From Proteromonas lacertae (lineage: Eukaryota > Sar > Bigyra > Opalinata > Proteromonadidae), in assembly GCA_002245135.1 (NCBI GenBank), contig NGBS01000298.1, positions 1 to 56,290 of the forward strand: a stretch of 56,290 nucleotides of DNA, in the 5' to 3' direction. Of the stretch, positions 53,364 through 56,290 are shown piece after piece; position 1 is the stretch's first letter; every line of letters starts with the position of its first letter. The notes under the pieces were generated by a model. That model made no database searches. It was not told the origin of the DNA and saw only the letters and a list, made by a program, of their open reading frames with translations. Position numbers and translations under genes: made by a program.

Positions 53364-55624
53364 AAAATAAACTAATTTAAGAGCATTAGACGGATACCTT
53401 GGTATTTAATTTTAAGACGTTTTTATTACGAAAAATTATAGGTAGTTTTTAACAATGATCTATAAAATTCTTTTGAGGAAACTTAAGTAATAAATTCTTT
53501 ATTATATATTTAGTGAATTGAAACATCTTAGTAGCTAAAAGAAAAGAAATCAAAAGAGATTCCGTTAGTAGTGGCGAGCGAATGCGGATTAGGTTTATTT
53601 TAAATAATATGTATTTGAATTCCTAAGAAGGTTTAGTCCTGTAGAATATTATTATTTAAAATTTTAGTAAAACAGTATATGTTTGTTCTGTTTGAATATA
53701 GGGGAACCATCCTCTAAACCTAAATATAATTAAATAACCGAAAGCGTACATAGTATCGTGAGAGAAAGGTGAAAAAGAATTCGTGAAATTGAAAAGATAT
53801 TGAAATCTAATGTTTACAATCAATTGAAGCTTTGTAATAAGCAACAATATACCTTTTGCATAATGGGTCAACTACTTTATTTATATAGCAAGCTTAAATC
53901 TTTAGATGTAGGCGTAGTTAATGCATATAATAATATTTTCACAGTTATATAAATAATACCCGAAATCAAGTGATCTAACCATGAACAGGTTGAAAACAGG
54001 GTAACACTTGTTGAAGGACCGAACTCGTGTATGTTGCAATATACTGGGATGATTTGTGGTTAGGAGTGAAAGGCTAATCAAACTTGAAGATAGCTGGTTT
54101 TCTGCGAAATCTATAGAAGTAGAGTGCTGAATGTTTTTTATGTAGGGTAGAGAACTTTTTAAATGAGGGGAACACTTTGTTTTACCGAGTTTAGGAAAAC
54201 TTCGAATATGCATATTTTAAAGTTTAGTAAACAGACTGTGGGTGCTAAGGTCCATGGTCAAGAGGGAAACAGCCCAGACTGTATGCTAAGGTCTTGAAGT
54301 TTTTTTTTATCGAATAAGGATATTTAATTACGATTATAACCAAAAGGTAGGCCCGGAAGCAGCCATTCTTTAACGAAAGCGTAATAGCTCATTGGTTTAG
54401 TAATTTAAGTCCTAAGATTTATATAGACTTAAAAAAAACACCGAAGCAGCAGAATTTAATTTTTTAATTAAATTGGTAGCAGAACGTTTTGTATATTTTA
54501 AGATAAATTGTAAAATTTATTAAATTAATATCAAAAGTGATAATGTTGACATGAGTAACGATAAACAGAGATTTAAATCTTTGTCGCCGTAAATTTAAGG
54601 TTTTCAGTGTTAAAATTTATTGCATTGAGTTAGTCGGTCTCTAAGAATAAATTGCGAAAGCTTTTTTTGATGAGTATTTGTATTTATATGGACATTTTAT
54701 TTTTTATTTATTAAATTAATGGTTTTTTAATAAATTGATAATAAAATCTAGAAAAAAAAATACAGTATAAACCGTACTATAAACCGACACAGGTAAATAG
54801 GTTGAATAAACTAAGGCGTAAAGAGAACTATGGTGAAGGAACTCGGCAAATTGACTTTGTAACTTTGGAAGAAAAAGTTCCTATTAAACTAGGAGTTATA
54901 TAAAAGGGGGTTGCGACTGTTTATTAAAAACACAGGATTCTGCTAAATCGTAAGATGAAGTATAGGATCTGACACCTGCCCGGTGCTAGTATGATAAAAT
55001 ATTAAGGTTTATTGCTTTGATATTTAATGTCTAGTAAACGGCAGCCGTAACACTGACGGTTCTAAGGTAGCGAAATTCCTTGTCAGCTAATTACTGACCT
55101 GCATGAATGGTGTAACGACTTCCCACTGTCTCCACCATAGACTTTGTGAAATTGATATATCGGTGAAAACGCCGATTTCTTGTGATAGGACGCGAAGACC
55201 CTATGCACCTTTACTACACCTTTATATTGCTTTTGATATTATCATGCATAGAATAGGCGGGAGCCATTATAACACCTTAATTCCGGTTAATTGTGGAGGC
55301 TTCTTTGTAATACCGCCTTGATATTTATCTGAGCTAATTTTTGTTTTAAAATATTTTGACATTGTAAAGTTGGTAGTTTGATTGGGGAGGTTTTCTCCTA
55401 AAATGTAACGGAGAAGTACTAAGGTAAGTTCGGGTTGATAATTTTATCAACTTTAGAGTGTAATGGCATAAACTTGCTTGACTGTAAGACTTACTAGTCG
55501 AACAGAAACGAAAGTTGGTCATAGTGATCCGGTGGTTCTGTATGGAAAGGCCATCGCTTAACGGATAAAAGGTACGCTAGGGATAACAGGCTGATAATTC
55601 TTGAGAGTTCTTATCGATGGAATT

Positions 55625-55657
<33 letters not shown>

Positions 55658-56038
55658 AGTGCTGCCAGTAGGTTCTAAGGGTTTGGCTGTTCGCCAATTA
55701 AAGTGGTACGCGAGCTGGGTTTAAAACGTCGTGAGACCAGTTTGGTTTCTATCTATCATGAGGGTTATAATATTGAAAGGAGAATACTTTAGTACGTAAG
55801 GATTAAGTATGGTTGACCTCTGGTTTATCAATTATTCTACCAAGAGTATCGTTGAGTAGCTACGTCAATTTGGATAATTGCTGTAAATTAAATAAGCAAG
55901 AAATCCTCCTTAATATTTATATTATTTTATAAATTTATTTATAATTACAAATTGTAGAAGACTACTACTTTAATAGGCTTTGTGTGTAAGTTTGGTAACA
56001 AATTTAGCCTAAAAAGTACTAATATTTTTGTTGGGTTT
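53364..56038 (+). rRNA. rnl: Large-subunit rRNA, IR copy 3
   Basis: Copy of 14367-17043. From about 55120 it departs from both other copies by scattered single-base indels (C runs near 55122 and 55315, an extra C near 55664 and 55735, shortened A/T runs near 55873-55930). These are probably contig-end errors. Confidence 0.95.
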
Positions 56039-56053
56039 ATTTTTTATTACTAT

Positions 56054-56134
56054 AGAGATGTCGCCTAGTGGTTTGGGCAGGGCACTGTAAATGCTCCAGA
56101 GTTATCTATCGTAGGTTCAAATCCTATCACTCTA
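56054..56134 (+). tRNA. trnY: tRNA-Tyr(GUA), IR copy 3
   Basis: Copy of 14270-14351 with one base fewer in the 3' acceptor strand (ATCACTCTA instead of ATCATCTCTA). This would break the acceptor pairing if real; an end-of-contig error is likelier. Confidence 0.85.
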
Positions 56135-56143
56135 GTAGTTTTG

Positions 56144-56217
56144 GGATGTGTAGCTCAATTGGTTAGAGCATTCGACTTTTAATCGGGCGGTTTAGGGTTC
56201 GAGTCCCTACACGTTCA
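56144..56217 (+). tRNA. trnK: tRNA-Lys(UUU), IR copy 3
   Basis: Identical to 14187-14260. Confidence 0.92.
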
Positions 56218-56238
56218 TTATAATTTTCGCATGTATGA

Positions 56239-56290
56239 ATGGCTTCCTTTTATATTAGTGTGGGTATTGCTATATTTCATTAGGACTTTT
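56239..56290 (+). CDS. nad4L: nad4L, 5' end only (IR copy 3)
   Basis: The first ~17 codons match nad4L of the other copies. One T is missing from the TTTT run near 56276, again at the contig end. The rest is beyond the window. Confidence 0.88.

Larger units (their letters stand above)
43950..56290 (+). repeat. Large inverted repeat, copy 3 (cut by the window edge)
   Basis: It starts inside the last three codons of nad5 and repeats the nad11-to-nad4L series on the + strand. The right edge of the window cuts nad4L. By symmetry with copy 2 another ~3.2 kb (rest of nad4L, nad2, trnF, trnI, rps10, nad9, trnQ, terminus) should follow. From about 55120 on, single-base indels relative to both other copies accumulate. 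Confidence 0.97.

Noticed and set aside
55103-55321. 72-codon + strand frame inside rnl copy 3
   Set aside because: It is opened only by contig-end indels within a conserved rRNA region; the other two copies lack it.

Overview
This is mitochondrial-type DNA from an anaerobic or low-oxygen protist, most likely a stramenopile of the Blastocystis/Proteromonas (Opalinata) kind. It is extremely AT-rich and packed with complex I genes (nad1, 2, 3, 4, 4L, 5, 6, 7, 9, 11), bacterial-type ribosomal protein genes, both rRNAs and 23 distinct tRNA genes. I find no cox, cob, atp, sdh or other respiratory gene. Complex I plus a translation system, with complexes III, IV and V absent, is the gene set known from the mitochondrion-related organelles of Blastocystis and its relatives. 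A linear mtDNA with two large inverted repeats is the published architecture for Proteromonas lacertae, and the layout here fits that. The standard code is used: Trp is TGG, and every stop I checked is TAA.

Layout. The window holds more than one genome unit. Three stretches are copies of one large inverted repeat (IR). Copy 1 is 1-10883 (+ sense, cut at the left edge). Copy 2 is 10884-26458 (- sense, complete, 15,575 bp). Copy 3 is 43950-56290 (+ sense, cut at the right edge). Copies 1 and 2 meet head to head at a perfect spacer-free palindrome (axis 10883/10884). This looks like a hairpin telomere that was read through, or a head-to-head dimer junction. A unique region lies at 26459-43949. 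If the unit runs from axis 10884 to the mirror end of copy 3, it would be about 48.6 kb. Copy 3 therefore continues about 3.2 kb beyond the window.

Transcription diverges from one spot, the AT-rich hairpin-bearing gap at 35140-35318. Leftward (- strand) run rps13, rps11, trnS(UGA), rps14, rps8, rpl6, rps2, rps4, nad7, orf149 (possible rpl10), nad4 and then IR copy 2. Rightward (+ strand) run orf75, rpl2, rps19, rps3 (a giant 1636-codon version), rpl16, nad5 and then IR copy 3. Each arm continues into the same IR gene series: nad11, nad1, rpl14, rpl5, rps7, trnW, trnE, rps12, trnN, trnD, nad3, trn(CAU)-a, trnP, nad6, trnL(UAA), trn(CAU)-b, trnS(GCU), trnG, trnL(UAG), orf44, trnH, trnC, trnA, trnR, rns, trnV, trn(CAU)-c, rnl, trnY, trnK, nad4L, nad2, trnF, trnI, rps10, nad9, trnQ, terminus. 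Everything in the IR is thus present twice per molecule and faces outward toward the telomeres. The repeat boundary falls inside the stop-codon regions of nad4 and nad5.

Function. The nad genes encode the membrane arm (nad1-6, 4L) and part of the peripheral arm (nad7, 9, 11) of NADH:ubiquinone oxidoreductase. The rps/rpl genes, rns, rnl and tRNAs form the translation system that makes them. tRNAs for Thr and for Arg CGN codons are missing from the whole unit and must be imported or otherwise supplied. Genes are separated by few bases, often overlap by 1-14 nt, and tRNAs punctuate the IR.

Data quality. The first ~6 kb of copy 1 and the last ~1.2 kb of copy 3 differ from the other copies by single-base indels, mostly in homopolymers. 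They look like contig-end consensus errors and not gene decay. Copy 2 is the reference copy.
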